Of a stretch of DNA of 64,000 nt, positions 44,795 to 54,109 are shown in pieces; the stretch's first letter is position 1, and each line of letters opens with the position of its first letter. The notes under the pieces were generated by a model that was not told the DNA's origin, ran no database searches, and saw only the letters and a list, made by a program, of their open reading frames with translations. The stretch is from Streptomyces sp. NBC_01497 (GTDB lineage: Bacteria > Actinomycetota > Actinomycetes > Streptomycetales > Streptomycetaceae). Where the stretch lies: positions 5,084,001 to 5,148,000 of the forward strand of contig NZ_CP109427.1 of assembly GCF_036250695.1 (NCBI RefSeq), given 5' to 3'. Made by a program: the position numbers and the translations under genes.

Positions 44795-46045
44795 TCACAG
44801 GGTTGCCTCCAGGGCGTCGCGCAGCCTGCGCAGCAGGGCGATGTCGGGATCGCCGGAGAGCGTCGCGACCCAGGCGGGCACGGCCCCGGTCGACTCCGGC
44901 GGCGGGAGCGGGTCCTGCGGGGTGTCCACCAGCCCGGCCGCGGCGAGCCTGCGGATGTCCAGGAGGATGTGGAAGGCGGGGCGGCCGAGCGCCCAGGCGA
45001 TGGCCGCGGGCGACTTGGTGCCGTCAGCCAGGGCGAGTACGTCACGCTGCCTGCGCGGCACGCTCTGGCCGGGCGCGGGCTCGCGGGCCGTCACCGGCGC
45101 GGTGTCGACACTCGCGTAGGGCCAGACGCTGTCGAGGAGTTCGCGGCGGCGGAGCGTCTCGCGCTCGACGGCCGCCGCGGACACGGGACGCACGGTGCCG
45201 AACCAGTGCGCGACCCCATAGCGGAACCGGGTCGGCCCACTGCCGGGGGCGAGTGCGAAGAACGCCGCGTCGAACAGCGCGCCCAGGTGGCATATCTCCA
45301 TCTCACCGCCGCCGACCCGGCCGCTGTCGACCAGGAAGCGGGCGACCTCGCGGCGGGCGCCGGCCTTGTCGACGGCCTCCTGCCAGCCGGTGCGCGGCAG
45401 CCGGCCGCCCGCCATGAGCAGGACGTCGACGCCGGGCGCCGTGGGGCTCTCCGCGTGGACGATCCGGCCCTCGGAGAGGTAGAGGGTCCCGTGATCGCGC
45501 AGCAGCGCCCCTGTGGCGCGTTCCTCGGCGAGGCGCAGCAGCATGGGGGACACGGAGCGCGGGGACGGCGACGGGGCTCCCGCTCCCGGACGCGAGGGCA
45601 GGGAGTCCGCTGACGCGGGCGTGGGGCCGTGGGAGGGGGAGTTCCACGCCGCGGGGCCGGTGGAGGCGCTGTCCTCGGACAGGGACCGGACGGATGCGGA
45701 ACTGCCGGACGCGGAAGCGGACTTCCCGGACCCGGACCCGGACCCGGACTTCCCGGACCCTGAGCTGCTGGGCCCCGAGCCGCTGGACCCGGAGCCGCTT
45801 GACCCCGAGCCGCTGGGCCCTGAGCCGCTGGACCCGGAGCCGCTTGACCCCGAGCCGCCGGACCCGGAGCCGCCGGACCGCGAGCCGCTTGACCCCGAGC
45901 CGCCGGACCCCGAGCCGCTCGACCCGGAGTCCTCGGACGCGGGGCCGGCCGGCGCTGCCGTCCGCGATGCGGAGTCCTGGGAGGCGGGACCGGCGGAAAC
46001 CGGGTCCGGGACCGGGGGCCCGGCGGACAAGGAGCGTGCGGTCAT
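44795..46045 (-). CDS. DUF4388-like protein with long Ser/Gly linker
   Basis: 416 residues. The first 150 residues are disordered and very rich in Ser, Gly, Pro and Ala (GSSGSGSGGSGSS-type runs). From PMLLRLAEERATGALL onward, the pattern G-T-L-Y-L-S-E-G-R-I-V-H-A-E-S resembles DUF4388/PATAN domains. These are found with two-component and Roadblock/GTPase modules. The C-terminal part (DVLALADGTKSPAAIAWALGRPAFHILLDIRRLAAAGLV) looks like a winged-helix. The start overlaps the upstream Roadblock gene stop by 4 bases (ATGA), implying coupled translation. The linker is coded by degenerate repeats at 45720-45945. Confidence 0.78.
   Translation of the reverse strand: MTARSLSAGPPVPDPVSAGPASQDSASRTAAPAGPASEDSGSSGSGSGGSGSSGSRSGGSGSGGSGSSGSGSSGSGPSGSGSSGSGSSGSGPSSSGSGKSGSGSGSGKSASASGSSASVRSLSEDSASTGPAAWNSPSHGPTPASADSLPSRPGAGAPSPSPRSVSPMLLRLAEERATGALLRDHGTLYLSEGRIVHAESPTAPGVDVLLMAGGRLPRTGWQEAVDKAGARREVARFLVDSGRVGGGEMEICHLGALFDAAFFALAPGSGPTRFRYGVAHWFGTVRPVSAAAVERETLRRRELLDSVWPYASVDTAPVTAREPAPGQSVPRRQRDVLALADGTKSPAAIAWALGRPAFHILLDIRRLAAAGLVDTPQDPLPPPESTGAVPAWVATLSGDPDIALLRRLRDALEATL
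45720..45945. repeat. Degenerate coding repeat of the Ser/Gly linker
   Basis: Many near-copies of a 15-bp CCGGACCCGGAGCCG-type unit (for example GAGCCGCTGGACCC, GAGCCGCTTGACCCC). They encode the linker on the minus strand. Such runs are prone to slippage. Confidence 0.8.
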
Positions 46046-46515
46046 CCGAGCACCAGCCGTTCCGCCAGCTGTCGCATGCGTATGCGGGCGAGCGCGAGAT
46101 TGCCGGTGTCCCGGTCGAGCCAGAGGTGCAGGAAGACACTGCTGTCGAACGTCGTCTCCACGAAGCACAGCAGGTGGTACCCGGTGCGGGTGGAGACGAT
46201 CACGTCCTCGACCGGGAGCCCTTTGTCCGCCCCCTCGCCCCCGCCCTCGGAGCGGGCGGCGGTGCCGGAGGAGCGGGCGCCGCCGGACGGGGCGCGATCG
46301 GAGGAGAGGTCCCGCGCGCCGTCCGGGGCGAACGTCGTGTACTCGGCCGCGGCGCGGGCCAGTTCCGCGGTCTCCGCGGCCGTCGCCTCCGCGTCGCCAC
46401 CGGGCGACTCGCCCGCCGTGCCGAGGGCCAGCCCGCTCGTCCAGTCGACGACCGACGCGCCGCGTGCCCCCGGCAGGGCCATGGCCTCGTCCAGGCATGC
46501 GTCGATTCCGGGCAC
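46042..46515 (-). CDS. Third Roadblock-like protein with internal low-complexity loop
   Basis: 157 residues. The start (PGIDACLDEAMALPGARGASVVDWTSGLALG) and end (VEDVIVSTRTGYHLLCFVETTFDSSVFLHLWLDRDTGNLALARIRMRQLAERLV) parallel the 43843 protein: helix, D-x-T-S-G-x-A-L-G, then I-x-T-x-x-Y-H-L-x-x, and L-D-x-x-x-x-N-L-A-x-A-R. Between them is an insertion rich in Ala, Gly and Ser (about 60-95). GTG 46515 follows GGGAGGGAG at 7 bases; a GTG at 46551 is less well supported. First gene of the cluster; its end overlaps the DUF4388 gene. Confidence 0.75.
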   Translation of the reverse strand: MPGIDACLDEAMALPGARGASVVDWTSGLALGTAGESPGGDAEATAAETAELARAAAEYTTFAPDGARDLSSDRAPSGGARSSGTAARSEGGGEGADKGLPVEDVIVSTRTGYHLLCFVETTFDSSVFLHLWLDRDTGNLALARIRMRQLAERLVLG

Positions 46516-46911
46516 GCGAACTCCCTCCCCCAGTCGGGCGTGCAGGCGCACAGTCGTGCGGAAGCAGTAACCGCGACACTACGCATAGCGTTCGCGCGGG
46601 AGAGCGAGTCCGGCATATTCCGCCGAGAGAAATCAGTTATGAACCTGGCATATGCAAAAACATGCCCGATCGTGATCGAACACGATCGGGCATGTCTTAT
46701 TTGTAGATGAGCTGGCTACCGGCAGACGCTCTCCTCGCGCACGGCGACGGAAGTCGCGATCACGCGCGACCGCGTGCGGGCGCACGCGCGCGAAGCTCGC
46801 CGGCCGAGGACCAGGGCGCCGGGGGTCGGGGCGCCGGGGGCCGGGGGCCGGGACGCCGGGGGCCGGGAGGCGTCCACGCCATGGGGCGGGCGCCCGGTGG
46901 CGCGGGTCCGC
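46516..46911. other. Spacer with AT-rich patch
   Basis: 396 bases. 46610-46710 is strikingly AT-rich for this genome and holds a perfect hairpin (46660-46695) plus the probable promoter of the Roadblock cluster. The rest, to 46911, is G-rich low complexity (GCCGGGGGCCGGG-type runs). Confidence 0.5.
46660..46695 (-). terminator. Perfect 15-bp terminator with U-tract
   Basis: Arms ACATGCCCGATCGTG and CACGATCGGGCATGT, perfect over 15 bp, loop ATCGAA. Read on the minus strand it is followed by TTTTTG, a classical intrinsic terminator for the decarboxylase transcript ending at 46912. AAAAA on one side and CTTATTT on the other make it usable in both directions. Confidence 0.9.
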
Positions 46912-48273
46912 CTACGGCAGCAGTGCGTCCGTGTGCTCCGCGCCCGACTCGGCGACGATCTCCTCGACCGTCTGCGGGGTGCGGACCGTCGCGAAGCCGA
47001 CCGGCCCGTCCGCCGTCTGTGCCTCAGGGGCCGTGAAGCCGTACACGCCCGGCCGCGGCAGGCTGTTGTACGCGTAGTGGTGCGCGAAGTAGTACGCCCC
47101 GGTGTCCAGCGCCGCGACCACGTCGCCCTGCTCGATCAGGGGCAGCGGGCGGTCGGTCGCGAGCAGGTCGCCCGCGAAGCAGGCCGGGCCCGCCACGTCC
47201 TGCGCGACCGGCTCGCCCGTACGCGGCTCGCCCTTCGCGTCGTACGCGGCGATCCGCAGCGGCCACGACTCGGGGGCGTACACCGTGCGGGTCGCCACCT
47301 GCACGCCCGCGTGCGTCACGGCGATCGGACGGGCGCCCGCCGACTTCGTGTACTCGACCTTCGCGAGGATCGTGCCGTGCTTGGCGAGCAGCGACCTGCC
47401 GAACTCCGTCACCAGCCCGTACCTGCCGTCGAACAGCCCCGGCACCGTCTCCTTCAGGACGCGCACGTAGTCCGCGTAACCGGGCGTGTGCTCCTCGGAG
47501 GCGAAGTTCACCGGGAGGCCGCCTCCGATGTCGAGCGTGTCGACCTGCTGCCGGCCGGCCGCGGTGTTGATCTCCTCGGCCAGCTCGTACAGCGCCTTGA
47601 TGCCCTCGGCGATCAGCGCCAGCGGCACCCCCTGGGAGCCGGAGTGCGCGTGCAGGCGAGTCAGCCACGGCCGCTCCGTGTAGGCCCGGACGACCCACTC
47701 CCGGGCGCCCGGGTCCCGCAGTGCCACGCCGAACTTCGAGGTCGACGTCGCCGTGGACAGCGCGCCGATCGATCCGGTGCCGGTCTGCGGGTTGACCCGG
47801 ACGCCGATCGGGGAGCGCGTGCCGAGCTCCGCGACGAGGGCGTCGAGGCGCGCCAGCTCCTGCCGGTTGTCGGCGTTGACCGCGATGCCGAGGGACAGGG
47901 CCTCCCGCAGCTCGCCGGTCGTCTTCGCGGGGGAGTCCAGCACGACCGATGCGGCGGGCATCCCGGCGGCGCGCGCCAGCGCCAGCTCTCCGGGGCTCGC
48001 CACCTCGGCGCCGACGCCCAGTTCCCGCAGCAGGCGCACGACGGGCACGAGCGGCGACGCCTTGACGGCGAAGGCGTGCAGCACCGGCGTGCCGGCGGGA
48101 AGGGCCTCTTCGAACGCGGTGCGCAGTGTGGCGACGGACTCCCGGATGCCCGCCACGTCGAGCAGGCCCACGACGGGCTGCTCGTCACTGATCAGGCCCT
48201 CGACGACGGCGGCGCGCACCGCGCGGTGCCGTCGGGCGGCCGCCGCCGCACCCCGGTCCTGTATGTCGGTCAT
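46912..48273 (-). CDS. Type III PLP-dependent decarboxylase-like enzyme
   Basis: 453 residues. Alanine-racemase-type TIM barrel with PLP lysine in HAFAVKASPL, then GAEVASPGELALARAAG, LDSPAKTTGELREAL, HAHSGSQG and the phosphate loop DIGGGLPVNF. The C-terminal barrel contains TEFGRSLLAKHGTI, GPACFAGDLLA and GAYYFAHHYAYNSLPRPGVYGF. The group includes diaminopimelate, ornithine and related decarboxylases. GPxCxxxD and GAY are present, but specificity is not predictable. The substrate and its link to the divergent hut operon are unknown. The start is uncertain: 48273 (MTDIQDRG), 48294 and 48300 are all possible. Confidence 0.85.
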   Translation of the reverse strand: MTDIQDRGAAAAARRHRAVRAAVVEGLISDEQPVVGLLDVAGIRESVATLRTAFEEALPAGTPVLHAFAVKASPLVPVVRLLRELGVGAEVASPGELALARAAGMPAASVVLDSPAKTTGELREALSLGIAVNADNRQELARLDALVAELGTRSPIGVRVNPQTGTGSIGALSTATSTSKFGVALRDPGAREWVVRAYTERPWLTRLHAHSGSQGVPLALIAEGIKALYELAEEINTAAGRQQVDTLDIGGGLPVNFASEEHTPGYADYVRVLKETVPGLFDGRYGLVTEFGRSLLAKHGTILAKVEYTKSAGARPIAVTHAGVQVATRTVYAPESWPLRIAAYDAKGEPRTGEPVAQDVAGPACFAGDLLATDRPLPLIEQGDVVAALDTGAYYFAHHYAYNSLPRPGVYGFTAPEAQTADGPVGFATVRTPQTVEEIVAESGAEHTDALLP

Positions 48274-48343
48274 GTCGGTCTCTGTCTTGCCCATGTGCAT
48301 GTGCCCATCATGCTCGATGGCCCGGCCGGCCGAGCGGGCCCTG

Positions 48344-48413
48344 TTGACTAGGAATATTCAGAGCGTCAGGATGTGAATATCTGGTTCACCCAGCCGTTCA
48401 CTCAGCAGTTCAC
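48344..48413 (+). promoter_or_regulatory. hutU promoter with three GTTCAC direct repeats
   Basis: TTGACT (48344-48349), a 17-base spacer and CAGGAT (48367-48372) form a good vegetative promoter. Just downstream, GTTCAC occurs at 48384, 48396 and 48408, exactly 12 bases apart (GTTCACCCAGCC, GTTCACTCAGCA, GTTCACCCGTAT). GAATATTC (48352-48359) and GAATATC (48375-48381) flank the -10. The repeats sit where a repressor would block initiation. Confidence 0.65.
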
Positions 48414-48451
48414 CCGTATACGTCGGATCGCTCGTGGAGGAGTCCCCCGCC

Positions 48452-50125
48452 ATGTCAGAGCCTCGCCTTGTCAGGGCCCCGCGCGGCCCCCAGCTCAGCG
48501 CCCTGGGATGGCAGCAGGAAGCCGCGCTGCGCATGCTCCAGAACAACCTCGACCCGGAGGTCGCGGAGCACCCCGAGAAGCTCGTCGTCTACGGCGGCAC
48601 CGGCAAGGCCGCCCGTGACTGGCGCTCCTTCGACGCCATGGTCCGCACGCTGCGCACCCTGAAGCAGGACGAGACGATGCTCGTCCAGTCCGGCCGTCCC
48701 GTCGGCGTCATGCAGACCCACGAGTGGGCGCCGCGTGTCCTCATCGCCAACTCCAACCTCGTCGGCGACTGGGCGAACTGGGAGGAGTTCCGCCGCCTGG
48801 AGGCCCTCGGTCTGACCATGTACGGCCAGATGACCGCGGGCTCCTGGATCTACATCGGCACGCAGGGCATCCTCCAGGGCACCTACGAGACCTTCGCGGC
48901 CGTCGCCGCCAAGCGCTTCGGCGGCACACTCGCCGGGACGATCACCCTCACCGCCGGCCTCGGCGGCATGGGCGGCGCCCAGCCCCTCGCCGTCACCATG
49001 AACGACGGCGTGGCCATCTGCGTGGACGTCGACCCGCGCGCCATCCAGCGCCGCATCGAGCACCGCTACCTCGACGTACGCGCCGACAGCGTGGAGCACG
49101 CCTTCCAGCTCGCCGTGGAGGCCCGCGACGCACGCCGCCCCCTGTCCATCGGACTGCTCGGCAACGCCGCCGAGCTGCTGCCCCGGATGCTCGCCGAGGG
49201 CGCGCCCGTCGACATCGTCACCGACCAGACGTCCGCGCACGACCCCCTCGCGTACCTGCCCATCGGCGTCGACTTCGACGACATGGCCGACTACGCCGCC
49301 GAGAAGCCCGCCGACTTCACCACCCGGGCCCGCGAATCCATGGCCCGCCACGTCGAGGCCATGGTCGGCTTCCAGGACGCGGGCGCCGAGGTCTTCGACT
49401 ACGGCAACTCGCTGCGCGGCGAGGCCAAACTGGCCGGCTACGAGCGCGCCTTCGACTACCCGGGCTTCGTCCCCGCCTACATCCGCCCGCTGTTCTGCGA
49501 GGGCAAGGGCCCCTTCCGCTGGGCCGCCCTGTCCGGCGAGGCCTCCGACATCCACAAGACGGACAAGGCGATCCTGGACCTCTTCCCGGAGAACGAGTCC
49601 CTGCACCGCTGGATCAACCTGGCCCAGGAGCGCGTCCACTTCCAGGGACTGCCCGCCCGCATCTGCTGGCTCGGTTACGGCGAACGCGACCGCGCCGGCG
49701 AGCGCTTCAACGACATGGTCGCCTCCGGCGAACTCGCCGCGCCGATCGTCATCGGCCGCGACCACCTCGACACCGGTTCGGTCGCCTCCCCCTACCGCGA
49801 GACGGAGGCCATGCGGGACGGTTCCGACGCCATCGCCGACTGGCCGCTGCTCAACGCCATGGTCAACGTCGCCTCCGGTGCCTCCTGGGTATCGATCCAC
49901 CACGGCGGCGGCGTCGGCATGGGCCGCTCCCTGCACGCGGGCCAGGTCACGGTCGCCGACGGCACCCCGCTCGCTGGCGAGAAGATCCGCCGCGTCCTCA
50001 CCAACGACCCCGGCATGGGCGTCATCCGCCACGTCGACGCCGGTTACGAGGAGGCCGAGGCCGTCGCCGAGGCCAAGGGCGTGCGGGTCCCGATGCGCGA
50101 GCAGGCGCAGGAGGAGACCAAGTGA
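48452..50125 (+). CDS. hutU: Urocanate hydratase (urocanase)
   Basis: 557-residue cytosolic enzyme converting urocanate to imidazolone propionate with tightly bound NAD, second step of histidine degradation. Full-length signatures: [93 protein letters not shown] [28 protein letters not shown] and [19 protein letters not shown]. The start at 48452 has GGAGGAG 9 bases upstream. First gene of hutU-M20-hutF-hutI; its stop overlaps the next start (GTGA). Histidase (hutH) is not in the window. Confidence 0.98.
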   Translation: MSEPRLVRAPRGPQLSALGWQQEAALRMLQNNLDPEVAEHPEKLVVYGGTGKAARDWRSFDAMVRTLRTLKQDETMLVQSGRPVGVMQTHEWAPRVLIANSNLVGDWANWEEFRRLEALGLTMYGQMTAGSWIYIGTQGILQGTYETFAAVAAKRFGGTLAGTITLTAGLGGMGGAQPLAVTMNDGVAICVDVDPRAIQRRIEHRYLDVRADSVEHAFQLAVEARDARRPLSIGLLGNAAELLPRMLAEGAPVDIVTDQTSAHDPLAYLPIGVDFDDMADYAAEKPADFTTRARESMARHVEAMVGFQDAGAEVFDYGNSLRGEAKLAGYERAFDYPGFVPAYIRPLFCEGKGPFRWAALSGEASDIHKTDKAILDLFPENESLHRWINLAQERVHFQGLPARICWLGYGERDRAGERFNDMVASGELAAPIVIGRDHLDTGSVASPYRETEAMRDGSDAIADWPLLNAMVNVASGASWVSIHHGGGVGMGRSLHAGQVTVADGTPLAGEKIRRVLTNDPGMGVIRHVDAGYEEAEAVAEAKGVRVPMREQAQEETK

Positions 50126-51348
50126 GCGTCCCCGCCTTCCAGACGATGTGGGCGGACCTCGCCCGCATCGGCCGCGACGACGCCACCGGCGGCTACCGCC
50201 GCTACGCCTGGACGGGGGCCGACGCCGAGTGCCGCTCCTGGTTCCGCGACCAGGCCGCGGCCCGGGGGCTGCGCAACGAGACCGACCGCAACGGCAACCT
50301 GTGGGCATGGCTCGGCGACCCCGAGGCGGGCGACGCCGTCGTCACCGGATCCCACCTCGACTCCGTCCCCGACGGGGGCGCCTTCGACGGCCCCCTCGGT
50401 GTCGTGTCCGCCTTCGCGGCCCTCGACGAGCTCCGCGCCCGCGGCGCCCGGCCGACCAGGCCCATCGCCGTCACGGCCTTCGGCGACGAGGAGGGCGCCC
50501 GCTTCGGCGTCGCCTGCGTCGGCTCCCGGCTGTCCGCGGGGCAGCTCACCCGCGAACAGGCCCACGCCCTGCGCGCGACCGACGGCACCACGCTGCCGCA
50601 GGCGATGGAGGCCGCCGGCCAGGACCCCGACGCCATCGGCCCCGACCCCGAACGGCTCGGCCGCATCGGCGCCCTCGTCGAGTTGCACGTCGAACAGGGC
50701 CGCGCCCTCGACCTCACCGACAGCCCCGTCGGCCTCGCCTCCGCCGTGTGGCCGCACGGCCGCTGGCGGTTCGACTTCCAGGGCGAGGCGAACCACGCGG
50801 GCACCACCCGCCTCGAAGACCGCAGGGACCCGATGCTCCCCTACGCGGAGACCGTGCTCGCGGCTCGCCGTGAAGCGGAACTCGCCGGTGCCCTCGCCAC
50901 CTTCGGCAAGGTCCTCGTCCAGCCGAACGGCGTCAACGCCATCCCCTCCCTCGTCAGTGCCTGGCTCGACTCCCGAGCGGCCGACCCGGCATCCCTCGAC
51001 ACCGTCGTGGCCGCCGTCGAAGCGGCGGCCCGCGAGGCCGCCGCCCGCTCGGGCGTCGAACTCGCCGTCATACGCGAGTCCTTCACCCCCATCGTCGAAT
51101 TCGGGCACACCCTGCGCGACGAACTCGCCCGTATCCTCGGCCGCTCGTCCACCGCATCCCTCCCCGTGATCCCCTCGGGCGCGGGGCACGACGCGGGCAT
51201 CCTGTCCGCGTCCGTACCGACGGCCATGCTGTTCGTGCGGAACCCCACCGGTGTCTCGCACTCCCCGGCCGAGACCGCGGCCGAGGACGACTGCGTGGCC
51301 GGGGTGCGCGCCCTCGCCGACGTACTGGAAGGACTCGCGTGCGCATGA
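50122..51348 (+). CDS. M20 family amidohydrolase, probable formylglutamate or allantoate hydrolase
   Basis: 408 residues, M20/M28 binuclear metal hydrolase of the allantoate amidohydrolase/N-carbamoylase group. Metal ligands: [20 protein letters not shown] (His, Asp), [10 protein letters not shown] (Glu pair), ELHVEQG (His) and GVSHSPAE (His). The dimerisation domain has [17 protein letters not shown]. Usually annotated as AllC, but it is inside the hut operon, coupled to both hutU (4-base overlap) and hutF (4-base overlap). HutF produces N-formylglutamate and no HutG is visible, so deformylation of N-formylglutamate is the likeliest role. Ureide hydrolysis remains possible. Confidence 0.88.
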   Translation: MSVPAFQTMWADLARIGRDDATGGYRRYAWTGADAECRSWFRDQAAARGLRNETDRNGNLWAWLGDPEAGDAVVTGSHLDSVPDGGAFDGPLGVVSAFAALDELRARGARPTRPIAVTAFGDEEGARFGVACVGSRLSAGQLTREQAHALRATDGTTLPQAMEAAGQDPDAIGPDPERLGRIGALVELHVEQGRALDLTDSPVGLASAVWPHGRWRFDFQGEANHAGTTRLEDRRDPMLPYAETVLAARREAELAGALATFGKVLVQPNGVNAIPSLVSAWLDSRAADPASLDTVVAAVEAAAREAAARSGVELAVIRESFTPIVEFGHTLRDELARILGRSSTASLPVIPSGAGHDAGILSASVPTAMLFVRNPTGVSHSPAETAAEDDCVAGVRALADVLEGLACA

Positions 51349-52718
51349 GCACCACCGGCGCCGCCACCACCTACTGGCTGGAGCACGCCTGGCTCGACAC
51401 CCACGTCGAGCCGGGCGTCACGGTCGAGACCGCGGGCGGCCGCATCACCGCCGTACGCACCGACACGCCCGCCCCGCCGCCCGGCGCCACCGCGCTGCGC
51501 GGCCTCACCGTCCCCGGCCTGGCCAACGCCCACAGCCATGCCTTCCACCGGGCACTGCGCTCCGAAGTGCAGGTCGGCAGCGGCACGTTCTGGACCTGGC
51601 GCGACGTCATGTACCGCACCGCGGGCCGCCTCACCCCCGACACGTACTACGCGCTGGCCCGCGCCACCTACGCGGAGATGGCCCTCGCCGGCATCACGGC
51701 GGTGGGCGAGTTCCACTACCTGCACCACGGACCCGGCGGCACCCCCTACGCCGACCCCAACGCCATGGGCGAGGCCCTCATCGCCGCCGCCGCGGAAGCG
51801 GGCGTGCGCATCACCCTGCTCGACACCCTGTACCTCTCCTCCGGTCTGTCGTCCACCGAACCCGGTGGCGCCCCCCTCACCCGTCACCAACTCCGCTTCT
51901 CCGACGGGAGCGCCGACGCCTGGGCGGAGCGCGTCGGCGCCCTCCGGACGCCGGACCCCGACCAGGCGCTCGTCGGCGCCGCCATCCATTCCGTACGCGC
52001 CGTGCCGGCCGACCAGATGGGCACCGTGGCCGCCTGGGCCGAGGCCCGGGCCGCGCCGCTGCACATCCATCTGTCCGAGCAGACGGCCGAGAACGACGCC
52101 TGCCTCGATGTCCACGGCCGGACCCCGACCCGGCTCCTCGCCGACCGGGGCGTCCTCGGCCCCCGCACCACCGCCGTGCACGCCACGCACCTCACCGACG
52201 AGGACATCGCGCTCATCGGCGCGGCCCACACCGGCACGTGCATGTGCCCCACCACGGAACGCGACCTGGCCGACGGCATCGGGCCCGCCGTCGCACTGGA
52301 ACGCGCGGGCTCACCCCTCTCGCTCGGCAGCGACAGCCACGCCGTCATCGACCTGCTCGAAGAGGCACGCGCCATGGAGCTCGACGAGCGACTGCGCACC
52401 CGCAGGCGCGGCCACTGGACCGCGGCGGCGCTGCTGCGCGCCGCCTCCGCGAACGGCCACGCCGCTCTGGGCCGCCCCGACGCCGGCAGCATCGAACAGG
52501 GCATGCTGGCCGACCTGACGACCGTCGCCCTCGACTCCGTCAGAACCGCGGGGCCACGGGCCAGGCTCGGCGCGGAGACCGCGGTATTCGCCGCGTCAGC
52601 GGCCGACGTGCGGCATACCGTGGTGGCCGGACGCCATGTCGTACAGGACGGGGTGCACACCCTCGTACCCGACGTGCCCACCGCGCTCGCCGAGGCGATC
52701 GCCGTCCTGCGCTCCTGA
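51345..52718 (+). CDS. hutF: Formimidoylglutamate deiminase
   Basis: 457-residue amidohydrolase-superfamily enzyme that converts N-formimino-L-glutamate to N-formyl-L-glutamate and ammonia. Signatures: [15 protein letters not shown] (metal HxH), [65 protein letters not shown] and [25 protein letters not shown], all as in HutF. The start at 51345 overlaps the M20 gene stop (ATGA), with GGAAGGA 10 bases upstream. It requires HutI output; the gene order fits the five-step pathway through formylglutamate rather than direct hydrolysis. Confidence 0.96.
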   Translation: MSTTGAATTYWLEHAWLDTHVEPGVTVETAGGRITAVRTDTPAPPPGATALRGLTVPGLANAHSHAFHRALRSEVQVGSGTFWTWRDVMYRTAGRLTPDTYYALARATYAEMALAGITAVGEFHYLHHGPGGTPYADPNAMGEALIAAAAEAGVRITLLDTLYLSSGLSSTEPGGAPLTRHQLRFSDGSADAWAERVGALRTPDPDQALVGAAIHSVRAVPADQMGTVAAWAEARAAPLHIHLSEQTAENDACLDVHGRTPTRLLADRGVLGPRTTAVHATHLTDEDIALIGAAHTGTCMCPTTERDLADGIGPAVALERAGSPLSLGSDSHAVIDLLEEARAMELDERLRTRRRGHWTAAALLRAASANGHAALGRPDAGSIEQGMLADLTTVALDSVRTAGPRARLGAETAVFAASAADVRHTVVAGRHVVQDGVHTLVPDVPTALAEAIAVLRS

Positions 52719-52903
52719 GCACCGACGACTCCGGGCGCGGGCCCGGTTCCGTACCCGCCTCCGGGTCGCTTCCCCCACCGGGCGCGACGCCGCGGCTCCC
52801 CGGACCCCTCCGGGCCCTGCCGGGCACGCCGCGCCGGCGGGCCGCGGCCCCCAGGGCCCGACCGCCATCACCCGAGCGTCCCAGGAAGGAAGACAGCACC
52901 GCG
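52719..52903. other. Gap inside the hut operon
   Basis: 185 bases between hutF and hutI with GC-rich dyads (GGGCGCGGGCCCG, CCGCGCCGGCGGGCCGCGG). No gene. It may attenuate or stabilise the downstream hutI message. The hutI ribosome site AGGAAGGAAG lies at its end. Confidence 0.4.
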
Positions 52904-54109
52904 ATGACGACACTCGTCACCCACATCGCAAGCCTGGTCACCAACGATCCCTCCCTCGGATCGGGGCCGCCCCGCTCCCGCACATCCGGGAGCGGGGAAG
53001 GAGATCCCCTCGGTCTGATCCAGGACGCGGCCGTCGTCATCGACGGCGACCGCATCGCCTGGGTCGGTGAGTCAAGCAAAGCACCCGCCACTGACAACCG
53101 GGTCGACGCCGAGGGCCGGGCAGGTATCCCCGGGTTCGTGGACTCCCACTCCCACCTGGTCTTCGCCGGTGACCGCACCGCCGAGTTCAACGCCCGCATG
53201 TCCGGCCGCCCCTACTCGGCCGGGGGCATCCGCACCACGGTCGCCGCGACCCGCGCCGCCGACGACGCCGAACTCGCGGCGAACCTCGACCGCTACCTCG
53301 CCGAGGCCCTGCGCCAGGGCACCACGACCATGGAGACCAAGTCCGGCTACGGCCTGACGGCCGCCGACGAGTCCCGTGCGCTGCGTATCGCCGCGGCCAG
53401 GACCGACGACGTCACCTACCTCGGCGCGCACATCGTCGCTCCCGAGTACGCGGACGACCCCGCCGCCTACGTCGACCTCGTCACCGGCCCGATGCTCGAC
53501 GCCTGCGCGCCGCACGCCCGCTGGGTCGACGTCTTCTGCGAGCGGGGCGCCTTCGACGCGGACCAGGCCCGCGCGGTCCTCGCCGCCGGAATGAAGAAGG
53601 GGCTGCTGCCCCGGGTCCACGCCAACCAGCTCTCGTACGGTCCCGGTGTCCAACTTGCCGTGGAACTCGGCGCCGCGTCCGCCGACCACTGCACCCACCT
53701 CACGGACGCCGACATCGACGCGCTCGCGCAGAGCGACACCGTCGCGACGCTGCTGCCGGGCGCCGAGTTCTCCACCCGCGCCAAGTGGCCCGACGCCCGC
53801 CGCCTCCTGGACGCCGGCGTCACGGTGGCGCTTGCCTCCGACTGCAACCCGGGCTCCTCGTTCACCTCGTCCGTCCCCTTCTGTATCGCACTGGCCGTGC
53901 GGGACATGGGGATGACGCCCGACGAAGCGGTTCTGGCCGCCACCGCCGGCGGCGCGGCCGCTCTCCGGCGCACCGATGTCGGCCGCCTCAGCGTCGGCGC
54001 CCGCGCGGACCTCGTACTTCTCGACGCCCCGAGCCATGTGCACCTGGCGTACCGGCCGGGTGTGCCGCTGGTGTCCGCCGTCTGGAAGTCCGGACGGCGG
54101 GAAGTGTGA
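52904..54109 (+). CDS. hutI: Imidazolonepropionase
   Basis: 401-residue amidohydrolase that opens imidazolone propionate to N-formiminoglutamate, third step of histidine breakdown. Signatures: [25 protein letters not shown] (metal HxH and the substrate Arg), [63 protein letters not shown] and [19 protein letters not shown] (Asp ligand). The start at 52904 ([11 protein letters not shown]) has AGGAAGG upstream. An insertion of about 15 residues ([17 protein letters not shown]) in the first beta-sandwich is longer than usual. Likely the last gene of the hut unit. Confidence 0.97.
   Translation: MTTLVTHIASLVTNDPSLGSGPPRSRTSGSGEGDPLGLIQDAAVVIDGDRIAWVGESSKAPATDNRVDAEGRAGIPGFVDSHSHLVFAGDRTAEFNARMSGRPYSAGGIRTTVAATRAADDAELAANLDRYLAEALRQGTTTMETKSGYGLTAADESRALRIAAARTDDVTYLGAHIVAPEYADDPAAYVDLVTGPMLDACAPHARWVDVFCERGAFDADQARAVLAAGMKKGLLPRVHANQLSYGPGVQLAVELGAASADHCTHLTDADIDALAQSDTVATLLPGAEFSTRAKWPDARRLLDAGVTVALASDCNPGSSFTSSVPFCIALAVRDMGMTPDEAVLAATAGGAAALRRTDVGRLSVGARADLVLLDAPSHVHLAYRPGVPLVSAVWKSGRREV

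Noticed and set aside
46639..46710. 23-codon plus-strand frame in the AT-rich patch
   Set aside because: It coincides with the terminator hairpin and lacks a ribosome site.
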